This document shows, piece by piece, positions 54,889 through 63,498 of a DNA stretch of 64,000 nucleotides. A program made the position numbers and the translations under genes. The DNA comes from Pseudozobellia sp. WGM2. GTDB lineage: Bacteria; Bacteroidota; Bacteroidia; Flavobacteriales; Flavobacteriaceae. How positions within the stretch are numbered: position 1 is the stretch's first letter; each line of letters opens with the position of its first letter. The notes beneath the pieces are model-generated. The model was not told the origin of the DNA. It was given only the letters and a program-made list of their open reading frames with translations, and searched no databases. The stretch lies in NCBI RefSeq assembly GCF_017810075.1, contig NZ_JADNYK010000008.1, positions 62,001-126,000 of the forward strand. The letters are read 5' to 3'.

Positions 54889-55382
54889 TAAGGATTCAAT
54901 ATGGTTCTTAGTTTCTTTTTGATTCGGTTCATTTTGACTCGGGCATTAACTTCGGTAATACCCAATGTCTCACTAATTTCACGATAATCTTTATCCTCCA
55001 AATAAAGAAAAACCAACGCTTTTTCGATGTCGCCCAATTGTTTTACGGCCTGGTACATCAATTTTAGCTGTTCTTCTTCTGTGGCATCATATTCGTCGGC
55101 TTTTATTCGAAAAATGACCGAATCGTAATTTTGTGTTTTAATCGTACGCTTTGATTTGCGATATAGGGTAATCGCTGTATTTAAGGCCACTCGATACATC
55201 CATGTGCTAAACTTCGATTCGCCCCTAAACTTAGGGTAGGCCCTCCATAACTGAATCGTAATTTCTTGAAACAGGTCATTATGGGCATCCCGATCGTTCG
55301 TGTAAAGGGTACATACCTTGTGAACAATATTCTGGTTGTTCTCAAGTTCCGTCACAAATTGATGTTCCAGTTCTTTGTTCAC
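54888..55382 (-). CDS. ECF-type RNA polymerase sigma factor
   Basis: 164 aa. Region 2 (about 10-80): HNDLFQEITIQLWRAYPKFRG and STWMYRVALNTAITLYRK, which recognise the -10 element. Region 4 (about 105-160): LGDIEKALVFLYLEDKDYREI and LGITEVNARVKMNRIKKKLR. No extra domain. Followed with a 1-base overlap by the 4-TM gene. No target promoters evident. Confidence 0.93.
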   Translation of the reverse strand: MNKELEHQFVTELENNQNIVHKVCTLYTNDRDAHNDLFQEITIQLWRAYPKFRGESKFSTWMYRVALNTAITLYRKSKRTIKTQNYDSVIFRIKADEYDATEEEQLKLMYQAVKQLGDIEKALVFLYLEDKDYREISETLGITEVNARVKMNRIKKKLRTILNP

Positions 55383-55504
55383 ACGTAGTCGGTAGGTTGT
55401 TAAAGTATAAGTAGTCTCTTGCTACTTTTTGTTACAAACGGATATACTATTTTTTATTATCGCAAAAAACGGATTAAAGATAGCGAAAACCCTAACCACA
55501 TAGT

Positions 55505-55532
55505 TTTGCTAAACTTTGATTGATTAATTTTG
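55505..55532 (+). promoter_or_regulatory. Bacteroidota-type promoter of the NDH-2 gene
   Basis: -33 TTTG (55505-55508) and -7 TAATTTTG (55525-55532) separated by 16 bp, 20 bp before the ATG at 55553. Both elements fit the Bacteroidota housekeeping consensus. Confidence 0.6.
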
Positions 55533-55552
55533 AACTTATTAAATAACAATTT

Positions 55553-56887
55553 ATGATCGATAGCGATGCGCTGAACATTCCGAAGAGCAGTTTTCCGCGA
55601 GTTGTAATAGTTGGCGGTGGTTTCGGCGGTGTTGCGTTGGCCAAAGAACTTAGCGGTAAAGAAGTGCAAGTAGTTCTTTTGGATAAAAATAATTACCATA
55701 CGTTTCAACCTCTTTTATATCAGGTGTCAACAGGAGGGCTCGAACCCGATTCTATAGCCTACCCCATACGTAAGATTTTACAAGACTATAAGAATTTCTT
55801 TTTTAGAATGGCCGAATTGCAACAGGTCGTTCGCGAACAAAAAATTGTCGTTACCAACATCGGGGAGTTGTCTTACGACCACTTGGTCATTGCCGTGGGT
55901 TCTGAGACTAATTTTTTTGGTAATATAGAAATAGAGAAAAACGGTATGGCCATGAAATCTATACCACAGTCTTTGAATCTGCGTAGTATGATTCTTGAGA
56001 ACTTTGAACAGGCGCTTCTAACCGATAATCTTCACGAACGCGACGCTTTAATGAATTTCGTTATTGTAGGTGGTGGCCCGACCGGGGTTGAATTGGCTGG
56101 AGCATTGGCCGAAATCAAGAAGGGTATTTTACCTAAAGACTACCCAGATTTAGATACGAGACGTGCTCAGATTAATTTAATTCAATCGGGCGATCGAATT
56201 CTAAAGGAGATGAGCGAAAAGGCATCTGAAAAAGCGGAAGATTTTTTGGAAAGTCTCGGGGTACAGATTTGGAAGAATACCCGGGTTACCGATTACGATG
56301 GCAAAAAAGTAAGCACCAAGACCAAGCTTGAATTTGAAGCTGCCACCTTGGTTTGGGCGGCAGGTGTAAAGGGGGTTTCAATAAAAGGCCTAGATGCCGA
56401 AAACTTTTTAGTGCCTGGTAACCGAATCAAGGTAAACGAATTCAATCAGGTAGTAGGTGATTCGAACATTTATGCTATCGGTGACATCGCTTGTATTCAA
56501 AGTGACACTACACCGTATGGCCACCCTATGATGGCACAACCGGCTATTCAACAAGGTACACATTTGGGAGAGAACTTAGTACGTTTGTTTGATAACAAGG
56601 CGATGCAACCTTTTAAGTACAAAGATAAGGGAAGCATGGCGACCGTCGGGCGTAACAAAGCAGTGGTAGATTTGAAAAAATATAGGTTTCAAGGGGTTTT
56701 TGCTTGGTTCGTTTGGATGTTCGTTCACCTTTTTTTCTTGATAGGTTTTAGAAATAGAATGGTAGTTTTTATAAACTGGGTCTATAACTACATTAGGTTT
56801 GACCGTGAGGCACGATTAATCATTAGACCTTATCAGAGAGATTATTCTAAGTTTAATGAACCTCGTACTTCAAAAAAAGAAGTTTAA
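55553..56887 (+). CDS. ndh: Type II NADH dehydrogenase (NDH-2)
   Basis: 444 aa. Single-subunit, non-proton-pumping NADH:quinone oxidoreductase. FAD site VVIVGGGFGGVALAKEL (about 18-34), NADH site FVIVGGGPTGVELAGAL (about 163-179), second FAD contact IYAIGDIA, and the quinone-site region HPMMAQPAIQQGTHLGENL. The C-terminal hydrophobic stretch FAWFVWMFVHLFFLIGFRNR anchors it to the membrane, as usual in this family. Transcribed from its own promoter. Confidence 0.93.
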   Translation: MIDSDALNIPKSSFPRVVIVGGGFGGVALAKELSGKEVQVVLLDKNNYHTFQPLLYQVSTGGLEPDSIAYPIRKILQDYKNFFFRMAELQQVVREQKIVVTNIGELSYDHLVIAVGSETNFFGNIEIEKNGMAMKSIPQSLNLRSMILENFEQALLTDNLHERDALMNFVIVGGGPTGVELAGALAEIKKGILPKDYPDLDTRRAQINLIQSGDRILKEMSEKASEKAEDFLESLGVQIWKNTRVTDYDGKKVSTKTKLEFEAATLVWAAGVKGVSIKGLDAENFLVPGNRIKVNEFNQVVGDSNIYAIGDIACIQSDTTPYGHPMMAQPAIQQGTHLGENLVRLFDNKAMQPFKYKDKGSMATVGRNKAVVDLKKYRFQGVFAWFVWMFVHLFFLIGFRNRMVVFINWVYNYIRFDREARLIIRPYQRDYSKFNEPRTSKKEV

Positions 56888-56971
56888 TATTCGATTAAAG
56901 TTAAATTAAACTAAAACGGCTAAGCTCTTGAACGAATCTTTTTAAATTTATAATTGAAAGATTATTCTGTC

Positions 56972-57520
56972 ATGAGGTTATTTAGCTCTTTTCTGTTTAC
57001 CATATTTTTTCACGTAATTATTAGTGCTCAAGTCCCGGAAGAACCTATTAGAACCTCTCTTTTAACAGATAGACTGTATTCAGACGGCTTTGTTTACCCT
57101 ACTTTTTTGTTTGACGAACAACATGCCTGGTTAAAATTGGGGTATAGAATTACCAATTCAACTAGGTTTGAGGTACAAGCTTTTTATGATAAATATGCCA
57201 CTAGTGAAGAACGGCTCAGAATTCCGCTTATGGTAAAATCCTATTTTTCGAGCAGATGGTATTCTTTTGCTGGAGCCGAACCGGAATATTTATTGGGTAA
57301 TGCTCATGGGCCTCGCCCTGTCTCGGGAGCCATGCAAAACGTAAAACTTAAACCTCGATTAGATGGTATTGGTGGTGTTGGGTATGATGTACAGGAAGAT
57401 TTTATGCTAGAGGCCAAAGTAAACCATCAAATCAATAACTCTAAGTTGCCTTATAAAGGGCAGGAATCGAATACGGGAAAAAACAGTCTCTTGACCATTG
57501 GCGGGCGATTTAAGTTCTAA
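56972..57520 (+). CDS. Outer-membrane beta-barrel-like protein, hypothetical
   Basis: 182 aa from ATG 56972; an in-frame upstream TTG is rejected since this start gives the signal peptide MRLFSSFLFTIFFHVIISAQ. The body has amphipathic strands (HAWLKLGYRITNSTRFEVQAF, MLEAKVNHQINN) and ends with LLTIGGRFKF, a C-terminal-Phe barrel strand. No family recognised. Convergent with xerD at a 3-bp gap. Confidence 0.68.
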   Translation: MRLFSSFLFTIFFHVIISAQVPEEPIRTSLLTDRLYSDGFVYPTFLFDEQHAWLKLGYRITNSTRFEVQAFYDKYATSEERLRIPLMVKSYFSSRWYSFAGAEPEYLLGNAHGPRPVSGAMQNVKLKPRLDGIGGVGYDVQEDFMLEAKVNHQINNSKLPYKGQESNTGKNSLLTIGGRFKF

Positions 57521-57523
57521 AAA

Positions 57524-58420
57524 CTACTTTCTGGGGTGATAGTTGTTCATTACCTCGGTCAAATGGGTGCGGTCTACATGAACATACACCTCGGTAGTTG
57601 TAATGCTTTCATGGCCCAACATTTGTTGTATGGCCCGTAGGTCTGCACCATTTTGTAATAAATGAGTGGCGAACGAGTGCCTGAACGTATGCGGACTAAT
57701 ACTTTTTTTAAGGCCTGTAAGTTCGCCCAATCTTTTGATTATCGTAAATACCATGGCTCGGGTAAGCTGCTTTCCTCTACGGTTCAAAAATAGAATATCT
57801 TCAAAGCCTTTTTGCACTTTTTGATGCACTCTTACCTCATTACGGTAAATGTCGATATATTTTTTATTTATCGTACTGATGGGTACGAAGCGTTGTTTGT
57901 CACCTTTACCTGTTACCTTAATAAAATCTTCCTCAAAATATAAATCTGAAATTCTAAGATTTATGAGCTCTGACACCCGTAGTCCGCAACCATATAAAGT
58001 CTCTAGCATGGCTCTATTGCGTTCTCCCTCAGCTTTTGAAAGATCTATAGCACCTATAATTGTATCAATTTCATTTTCAGATAGAGTATCAGGAAGTTTT
58101 CTGCCAATCTTTGGTGATTCGATGAGGTCAAGGGGGTTGTCGTCTCGATAATCTTCGAAAATGAGATAATTAAAAAAACTCTTGAGTCCAGAAATGATTC
58201 GGGCCTGCGACCTTGGATTCATAATTTTGGCAACTTCATAAATAAACTGTTGAACGGTCTCTTTAGAAATTGTCAAAGGGGTTTCGACCATTTCATTGTT
58301 ATCTAAGAACTGTACGAGCTTTTCGACATCCCAAACATAGTTTTTAATTGAATTTTCAGATAATCCCCTTTCAATTTTCAAAAAGTGTATATAGTCTTTT
58401 AGTGCTTGTTGCCACTTCAT
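57524..58420 (-). CDS. xerD: Tyrosine recombinase XerD/XerC
   Basis: 298 aa, the usual Xer length. N-terminal SAM-like core-binding domain (1 to about 105), C-terminal catalytic domain with Arg148 (GCGLRVSEL), Lys172 (TGKGDKQRF), His244 and Arg247 (SPHTFRH), His270 (LGHESI) and nucleophile Tyr279 (TTEVYVHV). Resolves chromosome dimers at dif. It lacks the extra helix that marks integron integrases and is followed by aroQ in divergent orientation, a common flavobacterial arrangement. Not the recombinase of the cassette array. Confidence 0.92.
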   Translation of the reverse strand: MKWQQALKDYIHFLKIERGLSENSIKNYVWDVEKLVQFLDNNEMVETPLTISKETVQQFIYEVAKIMNPRSQARIISGLKSFFNYLIFEDYRDDNPLDLIESPKIGRKLPDTLSENEIDTIIGAIDLSKAEGERNRAMLETLYGCGLRVSELINLRISDLYFEEDFIKVTGKGDKQRFVPISTINKKYIDIYRNEVRVHQKVQKGFEDILFLNRRGKQLTRAMVFTIIKRLGELTGLKKSISPHTFRHSFATHLLQNGADLRAIQQMLGHESITTTEVYVHVDRTHLTEVMNNYHPRK

Positions 58421-58538
58421 GAGATAAAGGTAAACAAAGTGAGGTTTAGTTCAGTTGCCATCGTTTCAATAGACTATTAGGTTATTACCCATCTTTGGGT
58501 ACGAGAGAAAATATAAATTGCTTCATGACAAAGTTTTC

Positions 58539-58546
58539 TATCTTTG
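58539..58546 (+). promoter_or_regulatory. Promoter -7 element of the PorT-like gene
   Basis: TATCTTTG fits TAnnTTTG; TTG at 58518-58520 is a possible -33 element. The ATG follows 26 bp later. Confidence 0.5.
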
Positions 58547-58572
58547 GATTTAGAATTTGAAAAACATTTATA

Positions 58573-59163
58573 ATGAAATTAAGACTTTTCATAGTTGCAA
58601 TACTCTTTTTGTCAAGTTTCGTTCATATGAACGCGCAAACCGTTTTTCAAGGTACTGGGCCTTCTGACAGAGCTTCTGGTGATTTTGCTTTTGGGGGCAA
58701 AGCAGGATTGAATATTTCAACTTGGATGGGGAAAGATAGGAGCGACGTCTCAGCTAAACCTGGGCTATACTTTGGTGGTATCGTAGAAATACCCGCATTT
58801 ATTGATGACTTATATATACAACCCGAACTTTTGGTTTCTTTGGTAGGTGCAGATATTGGACCGTCAAATGTAAACCTTACCTACATCACTTTACCAATGA
58901 TGGGTAAATATCATATTATAGACGAAGTTGCCATCGAATTTGGGCCTCAATTAGGTTTTTTAATAGGAGATAATTGGGAAGAAGACCTACAAGGTCAAGA
59001 CACGAAGAAGATTGATGTAGGTTTAAATGTCGGTGGCGGATATCGTTTAAATGAAAATTTTTATTTTCAATTACGATTTAATTTTGGTCTAAGTCAAGTG
59101 CTTGATGTGGCGAATGTAAGAAATGGTGCATTGTCCATCGGGGCATGCTATTTTCTAAAGTAA
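58573..59163 (+). CDS. PorT-family outer-membrane beta-barrel protein
   Basis: 196 aa. Signal peptide about 1-21 (ending HMNAQT). Beta-barrel pattern of the PorT/outer-membrane-protein-beta-barrel family: FGGKAGLNISTWMG, LYFGGIVEIPAF, IQPELLVSLVG, LNVGGGYRLNENFYFQLRFN, and a terminal strand SIGACYFLK. Function beyond outer-membrane location is unknown. Confidence 0.82.
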   Translation: MKLRLFIVAILFLSSFVHMNAQTVFQGTGPSDRASGDFAFGGKAGLNISTWMGKDRSDVSAKPGLYFGGIVEIPAFIDDLYIQPELLVSLVGADIGPSNVNLTYITLPMMGKYHIIDEVAIEFGPQLGFLIGDNWEEDLQGQDTKKIDVGLNVGGGYRLNENFYFQLRFNFGLSQVLDVANVRNGALSIGACYFLK

Positions 59164-59243
59164 TGCTTTAATTTGAAAAAAGTTTAGATGTTGATTTAAT
59201 GATTTCTGCAGAGTAGGAATAATTTGTAGGAGAAACCAATAGA

Positions 59244-59663
59244 ATGAAAATAATAGTAATTAACGGACCCAATCTTAATCTATTAGGCAAGCGCGAACCC
59301 GAAGTATATGGTAATAAAACTTTCGAAGATTATTTTACCGACCTTCAATTTAGGTTCAAGGAGGTTCAATTAGAGTATTTCCAGTCGAATATTGAGGGAG
59401 AGCTTATAGAAAAAATTCAAGACGTCGGTTTTTCATATGACGGTATCGTACTAAATGCCGCAGCCTATACCCATACCTCGATAGGTATCGGTGATGCCAT
59501 TAAGGCGGTAACCACTCCAGTTATTGAGGTTCATATCTCAAATACACATAAGCGTGAAGAGTTTCGTCACATCTCTTATATTTCACCTGTGGCGAGAGGT
59601 GTTATTTTAGGTTTTGGACTACAAAGTTATGATTTGGCCATTCAAAGTTTTCTTCAAGAATAG
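59244..59663 (+). CDS. aroQ: Type II 3-dehydroquinate dehydratase
   Basis: 139 aa, the standard size. Catalyses 3-dehydroquinate to 3-dehydroshikimate in aromatic amino-acid synthesis. MKIIVINGPNLNLLGKREPE near the N-terminus contains the catalytic Tyr/Arg region; NAAAYTHTS, VIEVHISN (catalytic His) and EFRHISYISPVARG follow. The usual GPNP in NPGAYTHTS is replaced by NAAAYTHTS, a conservative change. Cytosolic. Confidence 0.96.
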   Translation: MKIIVINGPNLNLLGKREPEVYGNKTFEDYFTDLQFRFKEVQLEYFQSNIEGELIEKIQDVGFSYDGIVLNAAAYTHTSIGIGDAIKAVTTPVIEVHISNTHKREEFRHISYISPVARGVILGFGLQSYDLAIQSFLQE

Positions 59664-59826
59664 TTAGGGGCGAATAATAATTTTATTGAATTATAATCTC
59701 ATTCAATAATCGGTTTTGTTTTAGCTTTTATTCAAATTATAGGTTTACGATTACCAAAAAAATAGCTAAGTCTATACTTATATGATGATTTTTTCGTTTT
59801 TCATTTCCGTATAAAAAGGAAATCAG

Positions 59827-60345
59827 ATGATGAAGCGAATCGTTATTTTGGCACTATTTTGCCTAACTTATATTTCAATACATGCTCAGGAAGGCTTCAA
59901 ATTAGGACTGCAAAGTGGTTTGCCACTTGGAGATTTTAATGAGCGAATTGGTGTAGTTATTGGGGCTGACATGGGGTATATGTGGGCACCGAACAAAGCT
60001 TTTGATTTAGGAATAAAGGGTGGCATCATTCATGGTTTTGCCGAAGAATTTAGAGAGGGTACTATTTTAGAAGATTTGCCAAGTATGCAATTTGCACCTT
60101 TAGCCGCATCGGTTAGAATATGGCCGGGAAAAACATTTTCTTTTGGAGGTGATATAGGTCAGGCGTTTGGCCTCAATAGTGGTAATGATGGAGGATTGTA
60201 TCTACGACCTCAATTGGGCTTTCAAGTAGGCCCAAAATCAGAAGTGAACTTTTCATACACTTCAATTAATGTAGATGAAGAGAAATGGTCTACCGTGACT
60301 ATTGCTTACGTCTACACCTTCTTATCGGCCCGACATTTCAGATAG
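59827..60345 (+). CDS. Outer-membrane beta-barrel protein, hypothetical
   Basis: 172 aa. Signal peptide about 1-20 (ending SIHAQ), then barrel-like strands (FKLGLQSGLPLGDFNERIGVV, AFDLGIKGGIIHGF, LRPQLGFQVGPKSEVNFSY), ending IAYVYTFLSARHFR. No ligand or family certain. Follows aroQ with a 163-bp gap and converges on the DUF3817 gene. Confidence 0.72.
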   Translation: MMKRIVILALFCLTYISIHAQEGFKLGLQSGLPLGDFNERIGVVIGADMGYMWAPNKAFDLGIKGGIIHGFAEEFREGTILEDLPSMQFAPLAASVRIWPGKTFSFGGDIGQAFGLNSGNDGGLYLRPQLGFQVGPKSEVNFSYTSINVDEEKWSTVTIAYVYTFLSARHFR

Positions 60346-60367
60346 TAATCTAAAATAACTAGAAGGC

Positions 60368-60652
60368 TTATTCAGCTTCGGGTTTTAGGTACTTGTTCTC
60401 TACATAAAAAGTAGCGAAGGGTAGAAGGGAAGCCAATAAAAGAATTATGCCTTTTTTGATACTCCACTTTTTTTCCATCCAAAGAACTATAGCAAGAATA
60501 ATATAGGCTATAAAAAGTATACCGTGGGCATACCCAACATACTTATTCGGCATGGGCAAATCGGCCATGTATTTTAAGGGCATGGTTATGGCGAAAAGTG
60601 CCAAGTATGAAATGCCTTCTAAAATTGCTGTAATTCTGAAGAATGAGAGCAT
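60368..60652 (-). CDS. DUF3817 family membrane protein
   Basis: 94 aa with three TM helices (about 5-25, 40-59, 67-85). FFRITAILEGISYLALF and PNKYVGYAHGILFIAYI, with the conserved Glu and His, match DUF3817 (YdzA-like). Function unknown. Downstream of lpdA on the same strand but separated by a strong terminator. Confidence 0.83.
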   Translation of the reverse strand: MLSFFRITAILEGISYLALFAITMPLKYMADLPMPNKYVGYAHGILFIAYIILAIVLWMEKKWSIKKGIILLLASLLPFATFYVENKYLKPEAE

Positions 60653-60672
60653 AGTATCAAGGGTAGATTAAA

Positions 60673-60708
60673 CCCATACGATTTTCGAAAATCAAAAAAT
60701 CGTATGGG
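60673..60708 (-). terminator. Rho-independent terminator after lpdA
   Basis: Perfect 13-bp arms CCCATACGATTTT (60673-60685) / AAAATCGTATGGG (60696-60708), 10-nt loop, followed by TTTAATC on the minus strand; 14 bp past the lpdA stop. Confidence 0.85.
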
Positions 60709-60722
60709 ATCAAGAATGTTAT

Positions 60723-62114
60723 TTACAAATGTATTACCTCATCGTATGCCGCAGCGACCGCTTCCATAACCGCCTCGCTCATTGTAGGGTGAGGGTGAAC
60801 GGCTTTTAGTATTTCATGGCCAGTGGTTTCAAGTTTTCTTGCGACCACAGCCTCTGCAATCATGTCGGTAACTCCGTTGCCGATCATATGACAACCTAAC
60901 CATTCTCCGTATTTGGCATCAAAAATTACTTTTACGAAACCATCTGGGTTACCCGAAGCCTTGGCCTTGCCACTGGCAGAAAATGGAAATTTACCGATCT
61001 TAATATCGAGACCTTTTTCTTTCGCCTGCTTTTCGGTCAAACCTACAGAAGCTACTTCAGGCATACAATAGGTACAACCTGGAATATTGCCATAGTCTAA
61101 AGCTTCTACGTGCATACCCGCAATTTTTTCCACACATAAAATACCCTCGGCAGAAGCAACATGAGCCAATGCCTGACCTGGTGTTATGTCACCAATCGCA
61201 TAATAACCGGGAATATTGGTTTGATAGTAATCGTTCACCAAGATTTTATCGCGGTCTGTTGAGATGCCTACATCCTTAAGGCCTATGTTTTCAATATTCG
61301 ATTTGATACCTACGGCCGAAAGAACAATATCGGCTTCTAAAACCTCTTCACCTTTAGCGGTTTTCACCGTGGCCTTAACACCTTCACCTGAGGTGTCTAC
61401 GGAAGTGACCTCGGCATTCGTTTTTATCTTAACACCGGCTTTTTTGAAACTACGCTCCAATTGTTTCGATACTTCTTCGTCTTCGACGGGAACAATGTTC
61501 GGTAGGTACTCGACCACTGTAACTTCGGTACCCATAGAGTTATAGAAATAGGCGAATTCAATACCAATGGCACCGCTACCCACAACGATCATACTCTTTG
61601 GCTGCTTGTCTAAAGACATCGCTTCTCGATACCCTATAATTTTTTTCCCATCTTGAGGAAGACTCGGTAATTCTCTACTTCTGGCTCCTGTGGCGATGAT
61701 AATATGTTCGGCACTGTACTCGGTTTCTTTACCTTCTTTATCTTTAACCGAGACTTTTTTCTTTGGCTTTAGTGTGCCATAACCGTTTATCACCTCGATT
61801 TTATTCTTCTTCATCAAGAACTGAACACCTTTGCTCATTCCATCGGCCACCCCTCGACTACGCTTTACTACAGAACCAAAGTCTTTATCGACGTTTTCCG
61901 CTTTAAGACCATAGTCTTCGGCGTGTTGTAAATATTGAAAAACCTGAGCTGATTTCAATAATGCCTTGGTAGGTATACACCCCCAATTTAGGCAAACACC
62001 ACCTAAATTTTCTTTTTCGATTATAGCCGTTTTAAAACCCAATTGAGAGGCTCTAATGGCGGTTACATATCCTCCGGGACCGCTACCCAAAACAATAACA
62101 TCGAAATTGCTCAT
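60723..62114 (-). CDS. lpdA: Dihydrolipoyl dehydrogenase
   Basis: 463 aa. E3 component of pyruvate/2-oxoglutarate dehydrogenase and glycine cleavage complexes. FAD site VIVLGSGPGGYVTAI (about 6-20); redox-active disulfide Cys41/Cys46 in GGVCLNWGCIP; NAD site VVGSGAIGIEFAYF; second FAD contact YYAIGDITPG; catalytic His-Glu near the C-terminus in AVHPHPTMSEAVMEA. Transcribed alone, with a strong terminator. Confidence 0.97.
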   Translation of the reverse strand: MSNFDVIVLGSGPGGYVTAIRASQLGFKTAIIEKENLGGVCLNWGCIPTKALLKSAQVFQYLQHAEDYGLKAENVDKDFGSVVKRSRGVADGMSKGVQFLMKKNKIEVINGYGTLKPKKKVSVKDKEGKETEYSAEHIIIATGARSRELPSLPQDGKKIIGYREAMSLDKQPKSMIVVGSGAIGIEFAYFYNSMGTEVTVVEYLPNIVPVEDEEVSKQLERSFKKAGVKIKTNAEVTSVDTSGEGVKATVKTAKGEEVLEADIVLSAVGIKSNIENIGLKDVGISTDRDKILVNDYYQTNIPGYYAIGDITPGQALAHVASAEGILCVEKIAGMHVEALDYGNIPGCTYCMPEVASVGLTEKQAKEKGLDIKIGKFPFSASGKAKASGNPDGFVKVIFDAKYGEWLGCHMIGNGVTDMIAEAVVARKLETTGHEILKAVHPHPTMSEAVMEAVAAAYDEVIHL

Positions 62115-62313
62115 ATTTTTTTAGTTTTTTGCTGTTCTAAAATTGAATTTACCTTCTTTAAAGGAGGTGCAAAAGTAAGCATTTCTCATCAAATTATTGA
62201 AGGAGTGAGGGAGATGGTTCTAGAATAATAACAGAATATTAATACCATGTTCAATATTCTTAATTGATAATATAACTTGGTCGCCATTATGTAGAATAGG
62301 AGTGTGGACTAAG

Positions 62314-62844
62314 CTAGCTATTCCCAAATTTTTGTTTATTGAAATCTTCTGAACCACCTTTTGGTATAGATGGTGATTGCCATGAAGTACCCTTGATCAT
62401 CTTGGCCAAAAGCACTATTTGCCCAACGTGATTGGCGTAATGGGCCAATTGGCGGTTTATCGCTTCGACAATGGTATGTTCTTCATTTCTGATTTTAATG
62501 AGACGATAATAGTCTTGCTCGCTTATAGATTCGATGGCATTGAATAGGCAAGTCCAACCTTTTTCCCAAGCCACAATCATTTCTTGCTTTGAGCCGTAAG
62601 GTTGTTGAAATTCTTGCTCACGGTTGCGCCACGGTTTTTCCCCGTCTTCGGTCAAGAAATTGGTCCAGCGACTCAACATGTTGCCCGATAAGTGTTTGAC
62701 AATTTGGGAAATGCTGTTATCGTCACTACCCTTCCTCCAAGTAATTTCATCTTCTTCTAGCTGAGCAAAAGACTTGTCGCCTAGGGTCTTATATCTTCTG
62801 AATTCAAAAACTACACTCTTTAAGTAATTCTCGAAAAAATTCAT
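62314..62844 (-). CDS. DUF1572 (DinB-like) family protein
   Basis: 176 aa four-helix-bundle protein. Candidate metal histidines in IVKHLSGNMLSRW and LAHYANHVGQIV fit the DinB-like superfamily; length and GSKQEMIVAWEKGW suit DUF1572. Cytosolic. Its start codon abuts the msrB stop with no gap, so the two genes are cotranscribed. Activity unknown; thiol-dependent transferases share the fold. Confidence 0.85.
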   Translation of the reverse strand: MNFFENYLKSVVFEFRRYKTLGDKSFAQLEEDEITWRKGSDDNSISQIVKHLSGNMLSRWTNFLTEDGEKPWRNREQEFQQPYGSKQEMIVAWEKGWTCLFNAIESISEQDYYRLIKIRNEEHTIVEAINRQLAHYANHVGQIVLLAKMIKGTSWQSPSIPKGGSEDFNKQKFGNS

Positions 62845-63339
62845 TTAGTTGGCATGATCGGGTACAAAATCTAAAGCAACACCGTTTATACAATGTCTAA
62901 GACCAGTGGGTTTTGGTCCGTCTTCGAAAACGTGACCTAAGTGACCACCACAAGTTGCGCAATGTTCTTCGGTTCTCTTATAACCAATTTTATAATCGAC
63001 ATCGTACGCAACGTTACCTTTTATTTCCTCATAAAAACTTGGCCATCCTGTACCTGAACGAAATTTGGTCTCACTTCTGAAAAGTTCGGTACCGCAACCT
63101 GCGCACACGTAGGTGCCTTTTTCTTTGTTTTCTAGCAATTCGCTTGTAAAAGCGTTTTCGGTAGCCTCTTTTCGCAGTACATAAAATTCAGCATCTGAGA
63201 GTTCTGCACGCCACTCGGCTTCGGTTTTTGTAACATCAAATTCTTTATCTTTTTTGCTGGTAATCTCTTTCTCTTGAGAGACTCCTTTACAGCTTACTAC
63301 AATTAAGCAAAGGAGGGGAAGTATATTTTTAAACATCAT
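62845..63339 (-). CDS. msrB: Peptide-methionine (R)-S-oxide reductase MsrB, lipoprotein
   Basis: 164 aa. Reduces R-methionine sulfoxide in proteins. An N-terminal lipoprotein signal (LIVVSC, Cys17) places it in the periplasm or outer membrane. Zinc cysteines Cys79/Cys82 (VCAGCG) and Cys127/Cys130 (HCATCGGHLGH), catalytic Cys150 in RHCINGVALDF, substrate motif FRSGTGWPSF. Cotranscribed with the DUF1572 gene. Confidence 0.96.
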   Translation of the reverse strand: MMFKNILPLLCLIVVSCKGVSQEKEITSKKDKEFDVTKTEAEWRAELSDAEFYVLRKEATENAFTSELLENKEKGTYVCAGCGTELFRSETKFRSGTGWPSFYEEIKGNVAYDVDYKIGYKRTEEHCATCGGHLGHVFEDGPKPTGLRHCINGVALDFVPDHAN

Positions 63340-63446
63340 AGTTTTAAATTTTTGAGTAGTATATTTTTTAGACGAACGATTACGGTCATCCTTTCATGTC
63401 ATGTGTATTATTTACGAAAGTTTGCGGCAAAGGTTCAGTCAAAAAT

Positions 63447-63472
63447 AAACCCCATCGTTAACGACAGGGTTT
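63447..63472 (-). terminator. Hairpin after the collagen-like lipoprotein gene
   Basis: AAACCC (63447-63452) / GGGTTT (63467-63472) with an inner CGTTAACG palindrome (63456-63463); 26 bp past the stop of the minus-strand gene at 63499. It may also end + strand readthrough. Confidence 0.55.
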
Positions 63473-63498
63473 AAAGTAAGATAGAGTTTTGAATTCTC

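Noticed and set aside
57524-58420. Tyrosine recombinase as the integrase of the cassette array
   Set aside because: Length, motifs and the position beside aroQ fit XerD; there is no sign of the extra integron-integrase helix, and it lies 24 kb from the array.
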